Positions 1 to 7,444 of a DNA stretch of 19,018 nt are shown piece after piece. The translations under genes were made by a program, and so were the position numbers. Origin of the DNA: Pseudomonadota bacterium (GTDB taxonomy: Bacteria > Myxococcota > Myxococcia > Myxococcales > Anaeromyxobacteraceae); the NCBI GenBank assembly GCA_023428085.1, contig JAEYZK010000064.1, positions 1-19,018 of the forward strand. The letters run 5' to 3'. The notes under the pieces are model-generated. The model did no database searches. It was not told where the DNA came from and saw nothing but the letters and a program-made list of their open reading frames with translations. Numbering within the stretch: position 1 is the first letter of the stretch; the number at the start of each line of letters is the position of its first letter.

Positions 1-1191
1 GGCCTCCGCGGCCTGCCTCGCCTCGCCGAGCGCGACCGCCGCCGCCGCCAGCTCCTCCGCCCGGCGGGCCAGCTCGGCCGAGAGCTCCGCCTCGCGCGCC
101 TCGGCCGCCGCCGCCTGGGCGCGGAGCTGCCGGTCCTGGCGCGCGAGCTCCTCCTGCGCGCCGTCGAGCGCGAGCTTGCGCTGGGCCAGCTCGTCCTCGC
201 GCTTGCGGAGCTCCCGCTCGAGCTCGTGGACGCGGCGCTCGTTCGAGGCGACCACCTCGATGAGCTCCTTCTCCTGGCTGAACTTCTCGAGGAGGAGCCC
301 GTCCACGGAGGCGCCGTACTCGCGCTCCTTCTGCACGTAAGCGTCGCGCGCGGTGCCGAGCCGGTGGAGGAGGTCGTCGATCTGGGACTTGAGCCCGGCG
401 ACCTCCACGTCCTTGTCGTGGATCCGCTCGTCGAAGCGCAGGAGCTCGCGCTCGCGCACCTGCCAGATCTCGGCGATCCGCGCGAGCTGCGCCTCGCGCC
501 AGCGCAGGTCCTCACGCAGCGCCTCCGCCCTCCCCTCCGGCGTCTGGAGGAGCTCGCGGCGGGGCGGCGGACGGTGGCGGTTCGCCTCGGCGGCGAGCGC
601 GTCGCGGTGCTCGGCGACCGACTGGAAGACGCGGTCCACGAAGAGCCGGTCCTCGTCGGTGAGCGCGGACCGCTCGGGCCTCCGCGGGACGGGCGGCGGC
701 ACCGGCCCGGCCGGCGCGGGCTCCGGCGCCGGCGCCGCGGCCTCGGCGGGCGCGTCCTGCAGGGGCTCCTCGTCGATGACCACGGCGTCGTCGGCGCTCT
801 CGACCGGCTCGGCCGCGCCGAGGATGCGCGCGGCGAGCGTGCGCAGCGCGGTGGTGTCGAGCGGCATCGCCAGGTACCCGTTGGCGGCCCACGGCGTGCG
901 GGCGTGCTCGGCGAGCGACTCGGGCGGCGTGTCGGAGGAGTACAGGATCACCGGCAGCGAGGCGGTGACCGGATCGTGCCGGAGCTGGGCGCACAGCGAG
1001 AAGCCCGACAGGTCCGGGAGCTCGGCGCGCACCACGCACAGGTGCGGGCGGCGGCTGACGATCTCGAGCTGGGCCTCGGCCGCGCTCCCGGCGAGGCGGG
1101 TGGCGTGGCCGTCCTCGTGGAACAGCGAGGCGAGGGCCAGGGCGAAACCGTGATCCGGCTCGACGATGAGGACACGCTTCTGGGGATCCAT
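1..1191 (-). CDS. FrzS/AglZ-like protein: degenerate receiver domain plus long coiled coil (3' end outside window)
   Basis: The gene starts at ATG 1191 and stays open to the window edge, giving 397 residues with no stop. Residues 1-125 fold like a CheY receiver (RVLIVEPD at 6-13, LPDLSGF at 58-64, LPVILYSSD at 79-87, GYLAMPLD at 105-112). The phospho-acceptor Asp expected near residue 55 is Arg (VVRAELP), and the conserved Lys before the final Pro is Met109, so it should not be phosphorylated conventionally. Residues about 126-190 are a Pro/Ala/Glu-rich linker. From about 230 to the edge the sequence is charged heptad-like Glu/Arg/Leu/Ala coiled coil. This layout is known from the M. xanthus polarity and motility proteins FrzS and AglZ; orthology to either is inference. 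It diverges from the gene at 1368. A GGGAG lies 13 nt upstream of the ATG, so the ribosome binding site is weak. Confidence 0.82.
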   Translation of the reverse strand, partial: MDPQKRVLIVEPDHGFALALASLFHEDGHATRLAGSAAEAQLEIVSRRPHLCVVRAELPDLSGFSLCAQLRHDPVTASLPVILYSSDTPPESLAEHARTPWAANGYLAMPLDTTALRTLAARILGAAEPVESADDAVVIDEEPLQDAPAEAAAPAPEPAPAGPVPPPVPRRPERSALTDEDRLFVDRVFQSVAEHRDALAAEANRHRPPPRRELLQTPEGRAEALREDLRWREAQLARIAEIWQVRERELLRFDERIHDKDVEVAGLKSQIDDLLHRLGTARDAYVQKEREYGASVDGLLLEKFSQEKELIEVVASNERRVHELERELRKREDELAQRKLALDGAQEELARQDRQLRAQAAAAEAREAELSAELARRAEELAAAAVALGEARQAAEA

Positions 1192-1367
1192 GGAGAAACG
1201 GGAGCTCCCGCCCGGGCCGCGAGTGTATCGCCGGCGCCCTGGGCAATCTAGCCACGGGGTGCTCGCCGGGACGGCCCGAGTCGAGGACGCACCGCGTTCC
1301 AGGCGGCGGAACGTAGCACGACCACCCACAGCCCCGCGGTACCGCGTGCGGGTCCAGCCCCGGGGCA
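1192..1367. promoter_or_regulatory. Divergent intergenic region
   Basis: These 176 bases separate two divergently oriented genes and must hold both promoters, unless the rightward gene starts at TTG 1428, which widens the gap. I see no convincing -35/-10 pair or operator. The call rests on gene orientation only. Confidence 0.3.
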
Positions 1368-1973
1368 TTGCCGCCGGGCAGCGCGGACCAGAGCCTGAGG
1401 GGAACCCTCACCCCGAGCGGAAAGCACTTGCCCCTCGCCCTCCTGCTGCTCCTCGCCACGTCCACGGGCTCCGCCCCGCGCGACGCTCGGGAGAACCTCT
1501 TCCGCGGCCCGGCGCGCTGCGTGCTCGACTACCTCGAGGCCGTGCGCCACGCCGGCCCGCACGGCAAGACCCTGCCGCGCCCCTCCCGCCCGCTCCCGCA
1601 GGACTACCGCGCCGCCCGGGCCCTCACCGCCCCGCGCGCGCTCGCCGACGTGGACCGCCGCGTCGCCGCCGGCGAGGACACCCCGCTGGCGCCGTGGCTC
1701 GGCGCCACCCGCGGGGTGGTCCTGGAGTCCTTCTCGCTCCTCGAGGTGCGCCGCGCGCCGCGCGGCGCCGCCGTCGTGGTCGTGCGCGAGCGGATGCGCC
1801 GCGAAGGTGCGCCGTCCCTGGGCGTCACCACGAGCGAGTACCTCGTCGGCAGGGTTGACGGTGAGTGGAGAGTGGTGGACCGCCGCATCGGCGCGCGGTT
1901 CCACGATCGCGAGATCGCCGAGGGGTACGCCGGCTGGTTCGATCGGCCGATCGCGGCGCAGGCGCGTAGGTAG
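1368..1973 (+). CDS. Probable exported protein of unknown function
   Basis: This encodes up to 201 residues. A hydrophobic stretch (LPLALLLLLATSTGSA) near residues 21-36 looks like a signal peptide, with possible cleavage after STGSA. There is no lipobox Cys. The mature part is Arg/Ala-rich and mixed alpha/beta; its end (SEYLVGRVDGEWRVVDRRIG) resembles the closing strands of small NTF2-like or DUF4440-type secreted proteins, but I do not recognise the family. The start is uncertain: TTG 1368 gives 20 residues before the hydrophobic core, while TTG 1428 begins right at it and has GGA about 6 nt upstream. There is no in-frame ATG or GTG near the 5' end. It diverges from the pseudo-receiver gene and is followed by repeats, so it is probably monocistronic. 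Confidence 0.6.
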   Translation: MPPGSADQSLRGTLTPSGKHLPLALLLLLATSTGSAPRDARENLFRGPARCVLDYLEAVRHAGPHGKTLPRPSRPLPQDYRAARALTAPRALADVDRRVAAGEDTPLAPWLGATRGVVLESFSLLEVRRAPRGAAVVVVRERMRREGAPSLGVTTSEYLVGRVDGEWRVVDRRIGARFHDREIAEGYAGWFDRPIAAQARR

Positions 1974-2006
1974 AAGCTCCCGCCACGCCCCACCGCCGCT
2001 CGACCC

Positions 2007-2080
2007 CACCCCACGACCCCACCCCACGACGCCCACCCCACGACGCCCACCCCACGACCCGCACCCCACGACGCCCACCC
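2007..2080. repeat. Tandem repeat, five copies of CACCCCACGAC at 13/14-bp spacing
   Basis: The 11-mer CACCCCACGAC begins at 2007, 2020, 2034, 2048 and 2062. The first interval is 13 bp and the others 14 bp, and a sixth partial copy follows from 2076. The best unit is GCCCACCCCACGAC. It is all C on the plus strand and G on the minus strand, begins about 35 bases after the preceding stop codon, and is a simple-sequence array likely to vary in copy number. Confidence 0.85.
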
Positions 2081-2305
2081 GCCGCGTGATCTCACGTCGG
2101 GGCCCCGCGCGCAGCGCGGGAAGGGGCAGCCTTCGACTCCGCGGCGCTGACGCGCCGCTACGCTCAGGCTGAGCGGGAGATCGCAGATGGGGCAGCCGCG
2201 AAGCGGCGAGCACGGCGCAGGGCCCCGCGCCATCGGGGTGGGGCGGCGATCGAACTGGCGGGCTCCGCCGGCGGGGCGGGGCGCAGCCCCCGTACGACCG
2301 ATCTT

Positions 2306-2355
2306 GCCTCTCGCTTTTCTGGAGGCAGCGAGCTGCCTCCAGAAAAGCGAAAGGC
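2306..2355. repeat. Strong inverted repeat with perfect 18-bp arms
   Basis: The arms TCGCTTTTCTGGAGGCAG (2311-2328) and CTGCCTCCAGAAAAGCGA (2333-2350) are exact reverse complements around a 4-nt loop. After one mismatch the pairing resumes for four more pairs (2306-2309 with 2352-2355). No T-tract follows on either strand, so it is not a textbook intrinsic terminator. Because it lies between convergent genes, a bidirectional terminator is the simplest role; a structured RNA or remnant of a transposable repeat is also possible. Confidence 0.75.
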
Positions 2356-2406
2356 CGCTCATCGCGGCCTCTCGAGCTCAGGCGCTGCCGCGCCTCTACT
2401 ATTGGG

Positions 2407-2443
2407 ACTCTCCGCCGGTCCCCCCGTAGGGAGAGTACGGCGG
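2407..2443. other. Interleaved complementary segments (possible pseudoknot)
   Basis: ACTCTCC (2407-2413) pairs with GGAGAGT (2430-2436). CCGCCG (2412-2417) pairs with CGGCGG (2438-2443). The second pairing has one arm inside the first loop and the other beyond it, which is the topology of an H-type pseudoknot. The two left arms share 2 nt. In GC-rich DNA such pairings arise by chance, so this is a weak call. Confidence 0.3.
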
Positions 2444-2722
2444 TGGGAGGAGTCGAGCTTCCGGCCTGGCTTCGACTTGGACGTACGACGGGAGGTGGGC
2501 CTTGCTGTTCGAGCTTCGTGAAAGGGGCTTCATCATGGCAAGGTCCGTGACCGGCCTCCGGCGGGACTCGGGCTCCAGTCTTTCAATCGGTGTGCCGATT
2601 TCACTGGTAGGTGCGCGTCAGTCATTTCGCCAACTTATGCGCGCCATCCACATCGAATTCCTGTAATTACGTAGGTTATCCGTGACGCTTGGGTACGAAA
2701 TGACCCCCAGGATCCTGACCCA

Positions 2723-2763
2723 TGCCCGTTCGGGCAGGCACGAAAGAGTGCCGGGATTGCCCG
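2723..2763. other. Two mutually exclusive hairpins downstream of the glucosidase gene
   Basis: TGCCC (2723-2727) can pair with GGGCA (2732-2736) over a GTTC loop. Alternatively CGGGCA (2731-2736) pairs with TGCCCG (2758-2763), stacked on GGCAC (2737-2741) with GTGCC (2748-2752), giving an 11-bp stem with one 5-nt bulge. The forms compete for the same GGGCA. The element starts about 95 nt past the minus-strand glucosidase stop and has no T-tract, so a 3'-UTR stabilising or termination element is the mildest reading. Confidence 0.4.
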
Positions 2764-2857
2764 ACAGCCGCGCAGGTCGCAGGCGCGGGAGCGGTCAGGG
2801 CGCAATGGGTGCGGGACGATCGGCCGGCGGCTCCGGACGGGGCGGGTGTCCCGGGTC

Positions 2858-5113
2858 TCAGATCTCGATCCGGACGCGCAGATCGCCACCCTCGACCGCG
2901 AGGACCTCGGCGTAGGCGCTCGTCGGGCCCCGCATGAACCGGACCGTGGCCCGCGCGTCGCCGACGCGGACGTTCTCGAGCGTGAGATCGTCGAGCCAGC
3001 TCGGGAGCCGCGGACGCTCCACCCGGAGCTCGTGGTTCGGTGCGTCTGCGAAGAGGCCGAGCGACGCGCGGACGAGCAGGAACCAGGCGGCCGAGGACCA
3101 CGCCTGCGGCGAGCACGCGACCGGATAGTGGACCGGGAACTGCCCGTCGCCCCGCGAGAGCCCGCAGAAGAGCTCCGGGAGCCGGAGCCGCCGGAAGTGC
3201 TGCGCCGCCGCCCAGAGCCCGGAGAGCACCTGCCCGGCCTCGCTGGTGCGGCCGTAGCGGGCGAGGCCCATGGCGCAGAGCGCGTTGTCGTGCGGCCAGA
3301 CGGTGCCGTCGTGGTAGGAGAGCGGGTTGTAGGCGAGCTGCCCCTCGGCGAGCGTGCGGATCCCCCACCCGCTCCACATCGCCGGCCCGAGCAGGGAGTC
3401 CGCCACGCGGGCCGCGCGGGCCGGGCGGGCCGCGCCCGAGAAGAGCAGATGGCCCGGGTTGGAGGTGACGGCGTCCACCTTCCGCCCCGCCCCGTCGAGC
3501 GCGATCGCGTAGGTCCCCTGCTCCTCCATCCAGAACCGGTCCTCCACCAGCTCCGCGTGGGCCCGCGCTGCGGCGAGGAGCGCCTGCGCCTCGCCGTGCC
3601 GGCCGAGCCGCTCGTAGAGCGCCGCCATCCGGCGGCGGGCGTCGATCGCGTAGCCCTGGACCTCGATGAGCGCGATCGGCGGCTCGGCGGGCCGCCCGTC
3701 GGCGAACGGCACGCCGTCGTGGCTGTCCTTCCACCCCTGGTTGCGCAGGCCCCGCGGGGTGCGGCGATGGTAGGCGATGAGCCCGTCCCCGCGGACGCAC
3801 GCCGCCTCGATCCAGGCGAGCGCGCGCGCGGCGTGCGGGAGGAGCGCCTCGAGCGTCTGCCGGTCGTCGGTCCAGAGGTCGTACTCCGAGAGGAGCACGA
3901 GGAACAGCGGCGTCGCGTCGGCGGAGCCGTAGTACGGCGTGTGCGGGACCTCGCCGGCGGCCGCCATCTCGCCGAACCGGATCTCGTGCGGGATCTTCCC
4001 CGGCTCCTCGTCGCGCGAGGGGTCGTCCGCCTCGCCCTGCAGGCGCGCGAGGAATCGCAGCGCGTCGCGGGCCACCTCGGGCGCGGCGGTGAGCGCCTCG
4101 AAGCCGGAGATGAGGGCGTCCCGGCCGAACGGGCACGAGTACCAGGGGATGCCGGCCGAGATGACGGGGTGCCCGAAGTGGTAGACGGTGAGCGCCTTCA
4201 GATCGGCCACGGCCTGCGACAGCGCCTCCGCGAACAGGAGGTGCGACGACCGGAACCGGGTCCCGGCGCGCGCGAAGCTCCGGTACGCCTCGTGCGTCTC
4301 CTCGGCGCGCACCTCGAACGACCGCGCGCTGCCGCGCGGCACCGGGCGCTCCTCGTCGAGCCCCCGGATCCGTCCCGGGGCGCCGCGCTCGATCCCCGCC
4401 GCCACCACGAACGCCACCTCGGCGCGCTCGGCGGGCTCGAGCTCGAGCCGCACCCGCGCGCGCCCGCCCCCGAGCTCGGCGACGCGGGCGCCGTGCCGCC
4501 CGCCGGAGGCGCCCTCGATCCGGATCTCGGTCGCGTACCGCCGGCCGTCGAGGCCGTCGTAGCGGAGGATCACCCGATCGGCCTCGACCCGCGGGACGTG
4601 GTAGACGCCGCGCGCCTCGCGCCGCGCGCCGCGGATCTCGAACACGTCCGCGAAGTCGGCCGTCCAGGCGAGCTCGATCCATCCCTCCACGCGCCGGCCC
4701 TGGAAGTTGGACATCGTGAGGCGATCGACGAGGACGTCGTCGATGAGCATGTCCCGGCGCAGGTGGACGTAGTTCACCGGCTCCAGCCCGAGCAGGTCCC
4801 CGGCGTGCAGGCTCGTGACGGTGAAGTCGATCTGCGCGACGTAGTCCTGCGAGACCTGCGACGAGAGGCAGAGCGGCGGCCCGCCCTTCACCGACATGCG
4901 CCACGACGAGAGGTGGCGCGTGTCGGTGAGGAAGAGGCCCAGGTCCCGCGCGCCCGCGGGCGCCACGTCGCCCAGCCGGTTCGCGACGAGGAACAGGTTC
5001 CCGCGCTTCAGCACGAGCTTGTCGACGCCGGTCGCCTCGGGCTGCGCCGACGGATCGAGGTACCCGAGCAGCTCCTCGGGCGAGGCACCCTTCACTGCAC
5101 CTGCGTCGTCCAT
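2858..5113 (-). CDS. Amylo-alpha-1,6-glucosidase / glycogen debranching-type glycoside hydrolase
   Basis: This 751-residue protein begins at ATG 5113. Residues about 35-240 match the N-terminal beta-domain of bacterial GDE-like proteins (GNLFLVANRLGDV near 38-50, then LFLTDTRHLSSW). From about 290 to 690 lies the (alpha/alpha)6 barrel typical of amylo-alpha-1,6-glucosidase: AGIPWYSCPFGRDALISG near 318-336, GWKDSHDG at 460-467, whose Asp is the probable catalytic acid by family analogy, and YHDGTVWPHDNAL near 596-608. There is no signal peptide, so it is probably cytoplasmic. It should hydrolyse alpha-1,6 or related alpha-glucosidic bonds in glycogen-like or storage glucans; the substrate is not readable from sequence. 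Its start overlaps the end of the glycosyltransferase gene by 22 bp, implying co-expression. Transcription appears to end in the structured region below 2858. Confidence 0.88.
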   Translation of the reverse strand: MDDAGAVKGASPEELLGYLDPSAQPEATGVDKLVLKRGNLFLVANRLGDVAPAGARDLGLFLTDTRHLSSWRMSVKGGPPLCLSSQVSQDYVAQIDFTVTSLHAGDLLGLEPVNYVHLRRDMLIDDVLVDRLTMSNFQGRRVEGWIELAWTADFADVFEIRGARREARGVYHVPRVEADRVILRYDGLDGRRYATEIRIEGASGGRHGARVAELGGGRARVRLELEPAERAEVAFVVAAGIERGAPGRIRGLDEERPVPRGSARSFEVRAEETHEAYRSFARAGTRFRSSHLLFAEALSQAVADLKALTVYHFGHPVISAGIPWYSCPFGRDALISGFEALTAAPEVARDALRFLARLQGEADDPSRDEEPGKIPHEIRFGEMAAAGEVPHTPYYGSADATPLFLVLLSEYDLWTDDRQTLEALLPHAARALAWIEAACVRGDGLIAYHRRTPRGLRNQGWKDSHDGVPFADGRPAEPPIALIEVQGYAIDARRRMAALYERLGRHGEAQALLAAARAHAELVEDRFWMEEQGTYAIALDGAGRKVDAVTSNPGHLLFSGAARPARAARVADSLLGPAMWSGWGIRTLAEGQLAYNPLSYHDGTVWPHDNALCAMGLARYGRTSEAGQVLSGLWAAAQHFRRLRLPELFCGLSRGDGQFPVHYPVACSPQAWSSAAWFLLVRASLGLFADAPNHELRVERPRLPSWLDDLTLENVRVGDARATVRFMRGPTSAYAEVLAVEGGDLRVRIEI

Positions 5114-6165
5114 CCGCTCTCCCCGGCGAGGGTGGGCCGGGCGGCGCGCCCCCAGGCCCGCTCCGCCCGGGCGGATCGATAGATCGCGAGGTAGCGCTCC
5201 GCCATCCGGTCCGCGGAGAACCGCGCGCGAGCACGGGCCTGGATGGCCGTCCGGTCGAACGCGCCCACGCGCCGCAGCGCCGCCGCCATCTCCCGGGCGC
5301 TGCGCACGAGGAACCCTGTGACGCCGTCCTCGACGATCTCCGGGGCGGCGCCGCGCGGGAACGCGATCACGGGGCAGCCGGCGAGGAGCGCCTCGATCAT
5401 CACCAGCCCGAAGGGCTCCTCCCACCGCAGCGGGGCGAGCAGGGCGCGGCTCCGCGCGAGCTGGCGCCGCTTCACCGTCAGGTCCGCCTCCCGGATCCAC
5501 CGGACGTGCGGCTCGGCGAGGAGCGCGGTCAGGTGGGGCTGCCACTCCGGCCCGTCGTCCATCGCGTGGAACTTGCCGGCCACGACGATCGGCACCCCGG
5601 CGCGGCGCGCGGCCTCGATGGCGACGTCCGGCGCCTTCACCCGCGCGAGCCGCCCCAGGAAGAACGCCGCGTCGCCGCCGGGCCCGACCGTCGGATAGAG
5701 CTCGGGGTCGAGCCCGTGGTGGACCACGTCGCGCGCCGGCGGGTCCGACAGCTCCGCCTGCCGGGCGGAGATCGCGACGTGGCGCACGCCCTCGACGCGC
5801 CGGTAGAAGGCCGAGAGCTCCTGCGTGGCCTCGTGGTGGAGCGTGTAGACCATGGGCGGCCGGAGGTCGGCCGCGAAGGCGAGCATCGACGGGACGTGCG
5901 CGTGGATCACGTCGAACCGCTCCGCCTCGATGGCGCGCGCCGCGAACCGGCAGTGCAGGAGCTCGGAGCGGGGATCCGGCGGCCACACGGGCCTCGGGAA
6001 GCACGCCCGCAGGTTCCGCGCCCGCGAGTCTCCCGTGGTGAACACCACGACCTCGTGGCCGGCGCGTTCGAGCGACCGCGTCAGCATGTCCACCACGAGC
6101 TCCGTCCCGCCGTAGGCCGGCGGTGGCACAGCGACGAACGGCGTAGACACCATCGCGATCCGCAC
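5092..6165 (-). CDS. GT4-family glycosyltransferase
   Basis: This is a 357-residue GT-B glycosyltransferase. The N-terminal Rossmann half opens with VRIAMVSTPFVAVPPPAYGG, including the glycine-rich acceptor-side loop, followed by FDVIHAHVPS. The C-terminal half has FFLGRLARVKAPDVAIEAA and the EX7E motif (E250-PFGLVMI-E258) of retaining family-4 enzymes that bind nucleotide-sugar phosphates. I chose GTG 6165 because it restores the standard beta-strand start; ATG 6153 (MVSTPF) is the alternative. It is cytosolic or peripheral at the membrane. It is the first gene of a two-gene unit with the glucosidase, suggesting joint work on a glucan or glucosylated product. The family transfers sugars to very different acceptors, so the product is undetermined. 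Confidence 0.85.
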   Translation of the reverse strand: MRIAMVSTPFVAVPPPAYGGTELVVDMLTRSLERAGHEVVVFTTGDSRARNLRACFPRPVWPPDPRSELLHCRFAARAIEAERFDVIHAHVPSMLAFAADLRPPMVYTLHHEATQELSAFYRRVEGVRHVAISARQAELSDPPARDVVHHGLDPELYPTVGPGGDAAFFLGRLARVKAPDVAIEAARRAGVPIVVAGKFHAMDDGPEWQPHLTALLAEPHVRWIREADLTVKRRQLARSRALLAPLRWEEPFGLVMIEALLAGCPVIAFPRGAAPEIVEDGVTGFLVRSAREMAAALRRVGAFDRTAIQARARARFSADRMAERYLAIYRSARAERAWGRAARPTLAGESGWTTQVQ

Positions 6166-6334
6166 GCCTGAGAACGTAGGTAGGGGTGCTTCGCCTGACC
6201 ACCTGCGCCATGCCGGCCGGCCCTTCCCCCTGCCAGCGTGGTCCGCGGGCGCCCAGGGGGACCGGGGACGTGCGCCCGCACGCCCGGCGCGGCACCCTGC
6301 CCTCTTTTCCCCGGCCGCTGGTACACTCCGGGGC
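6166..6334. promoter_or_regulatory. Divergent promoter region between glycosyltransferase and pilus ATPase genes
   Basis: These 169 bases must carry promoters for both directions. A TACACT at 6322-6327, 8 bases before the ATG at 6335, could be a -10 hexamer, but it would make the transcript nearly leaderless and there is no good -35. A sigma-54 GG-N10-GC pair was looked for and not found in the obvious place (GGCACCCTGCCC). The call rests mainly on gene orientation. Confidence 0.4.
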
Positions 6335-7444
6335 ATGGAAGGCCATGGCCCTCTCAGCGAGGAGATGTTCCACTCGTTCCTCCAGCTCGCGGTGAAGCGG
6401 CAGGCGAGCGACGTGCACTTCGAGGTCGGGTACCCGCCGACCTACCGGGTGTTCGGCGAGCTGCTCGCCGCCAAGTACCCGCCGCTGACGCACGCCGACA
6501 CGGAGGCGATCGCCAACTTCGTGCTCCAGGCGCCCGGCTCCGGGTTCACGCCGCTCGACTTCCGCGAGGTGGACCGGAGCTACTCGCTCCCCGGCGTCTC
6601 GCGGTTCCGCGCGTCCATCTTCAAGCAGCGCGGGAGCTGGGGCGCGGTGATGCGGACCATCCCGTTCCAGATCGCCGAGTTCGACTCGCTCAACCTCCCG
6701 CCCGTCATCCGGACGATCGCCGAGGCGCGGCGCGGGCTCATCGTGGTGACGGGCGCGACCGGGAACGGCAAGTCCACCACCATCGCCAGCATCATCAACC
6801 ACGTCATCCAGCAGGAGCGGCTCCACGTCGTGACGGTGGAGGATCCGATCGAGTACATCTTCTCGGGCGGCAAGGGGCTCGTCATCCAGCGCGAGGTGGG
6901 TTCGGACACGGCGAGCTACACCGACGCGCTCAAGGCGGCGCTCCGCCAGGACCCCGACATCATCATGGTGGGCGAGCTGCGCGACCGCGAGGCCGCCGAC
7001 ATCTGCCTCAAGGCGGCGGAGACGGGCCACCTCGTCATCACCTCGCTCCACACCCCGGACGTCTCGCGGGCGATCGGCCGGGTCGTGGGGCTGTTCCCCG
7101 CGGACGAGCAGGACGGGGTGCGCACCCGCCTGGCCGACAACCTCCAGGCGGTGGTCGCGCTCCGGCTCCTGATGCGCGCCGACGCGACGGGCCTCATCCC
7201 CGCGGTGGAGTCGCTGCTCGCCACGACCACCGTGCGCGAGATGATCCGCGAGGGGAAGGTCAACGAGCTGCGGAACTACATGGACCAGGCCGGCGCCGAC
7301 CTGGGCATGCACAGCTTCGACCAGTACCTGTACCGGCTGCACGAGATGAAGCGGATCGGCCTCGACACCGCGCTCGCCAACGCCACGAACCGCGCCGATC
7401 TCGAGCGGCGGATCCTGATCGAGACGGGGGGCCGGCCGACGTGA
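6335..7444 (+). CDS. PilT/PilU-family type IV pilus retraction ATPase
   Basis: This is a 369-residue secretion-type hexameric ATPase. Residues 1-100 are the PAS-like N-domain (QASDVHFEVGYPPTYRV). The core has Walker A GATGNGKS (140-147), an Asp box (VTVEDPIEYIF), Walker B PDIIMVGELRD near 206-216 and the His box HLVITSLHTPD. The expected basal-body ATPase Cys cluster of PilB/GspE is absent, so it is a retraction-type rather than assembly ATPase. The C-terminus (TVREMIREGKVNELRNYM, then GMHSFDQYLYRL) resembles the AIRAGE-bearing tail of PilT, while the overall tail is close to PilU, so I do not choose between them. It should power pilus depolymerisation or a related motor at the inner membrane. 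It overlaps the next gene by 4 bp. Myxobacteria carry several paralogues; I cannot say it is the main PilT. Confidence 0.88.
   Translation: MEGHGPLSEEMFHSFLQLAVKRQASDVHFEVGYPPTYRVFGELLAAKYPPLTHADTEAIANFVLQAPGSGFTPLDFREVDRSYSLPGVSRFRASIFKQRGSWGAVMRTIPFQIAEFDSLNLPPVIRTIAEARRGLIVVTGATGNGKSTTIASIINHVIQQERLHVVTVEDPIEYIFSGGKGLVIQREVGSDTASYTDALKAALRQDPDIIMVGELRDREAADICLKAAETGHLVITSLHTPDVSRAIGRVVGLFPADEQDGVRTRLADNLQAVVALRLLMRADATGLIPAVESLLATTTVREMIREGKVNELRNYMDQAGADLGMHSFDQYLYRLHEMKRIGLDTALANATNRADLERRILIETGGRPT

Larger units (their letters stand above)
1974..2857. other. Long non-coding region with repeats, hairpins and a low-GC island
   Basis: This gap of nearly 900 bases lies between the 3' ends of two convergent genes, so neither needs a promoter here. 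It contains, in order, a short tandem repeat (2007-2080), GC-rich hairpins such as CGCTCA/TGAGCG at 2161-2175 and GGGGC/GCCCC at 2278-2290, a near-perfect 50-bp inverted repeat (2306-2355), an adjacent smaller stem (AGGCCG/CGGCCT, 2352-2370), further stems at 2407-2443 and 2723-2763, and a stretch at 2581-2700 that I counted as 59 G+C in 120 (49%) in an otherwise very GC-rich window. Short open frames exist but lack domain character and ribosome binding sites. It could be terminators, a structured RNA, or the scar of lost mobile DNA. Confidence 0.6.

Noticed and set aside
226..1251. Plus-strand open frame opposite the pseudo-receiver gene
   Set aside because: Low-complexity Leu/Arg/Glu translation that mirrors the coiled-coil gene; the minus strand carries the recognisable receiver fold.
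2187..2429. Short plus-strand open frame of 80 codons
   Set aside because: It runs through the hairpins, has no ribosome binding site and no recognisable domain.
2690..2720. Possible end of an IS21-like element (GGGTACGAAATGACCCCC)
   Set aside because: It vaguely recalls ends of some insertion sequences, but there is no transposase, no matching second end and no target duplication visible.
2676..7342. Very long open frames, antisense or out of frame, across the glucosidase, glycosyltransferase and pilus ATPase genes
   Set aside because: Their translations are Arg/Ala/Pro-rich with no domains, a normal effect of high-GC codon use. Only the portions that match families were kept, with internal start codons.
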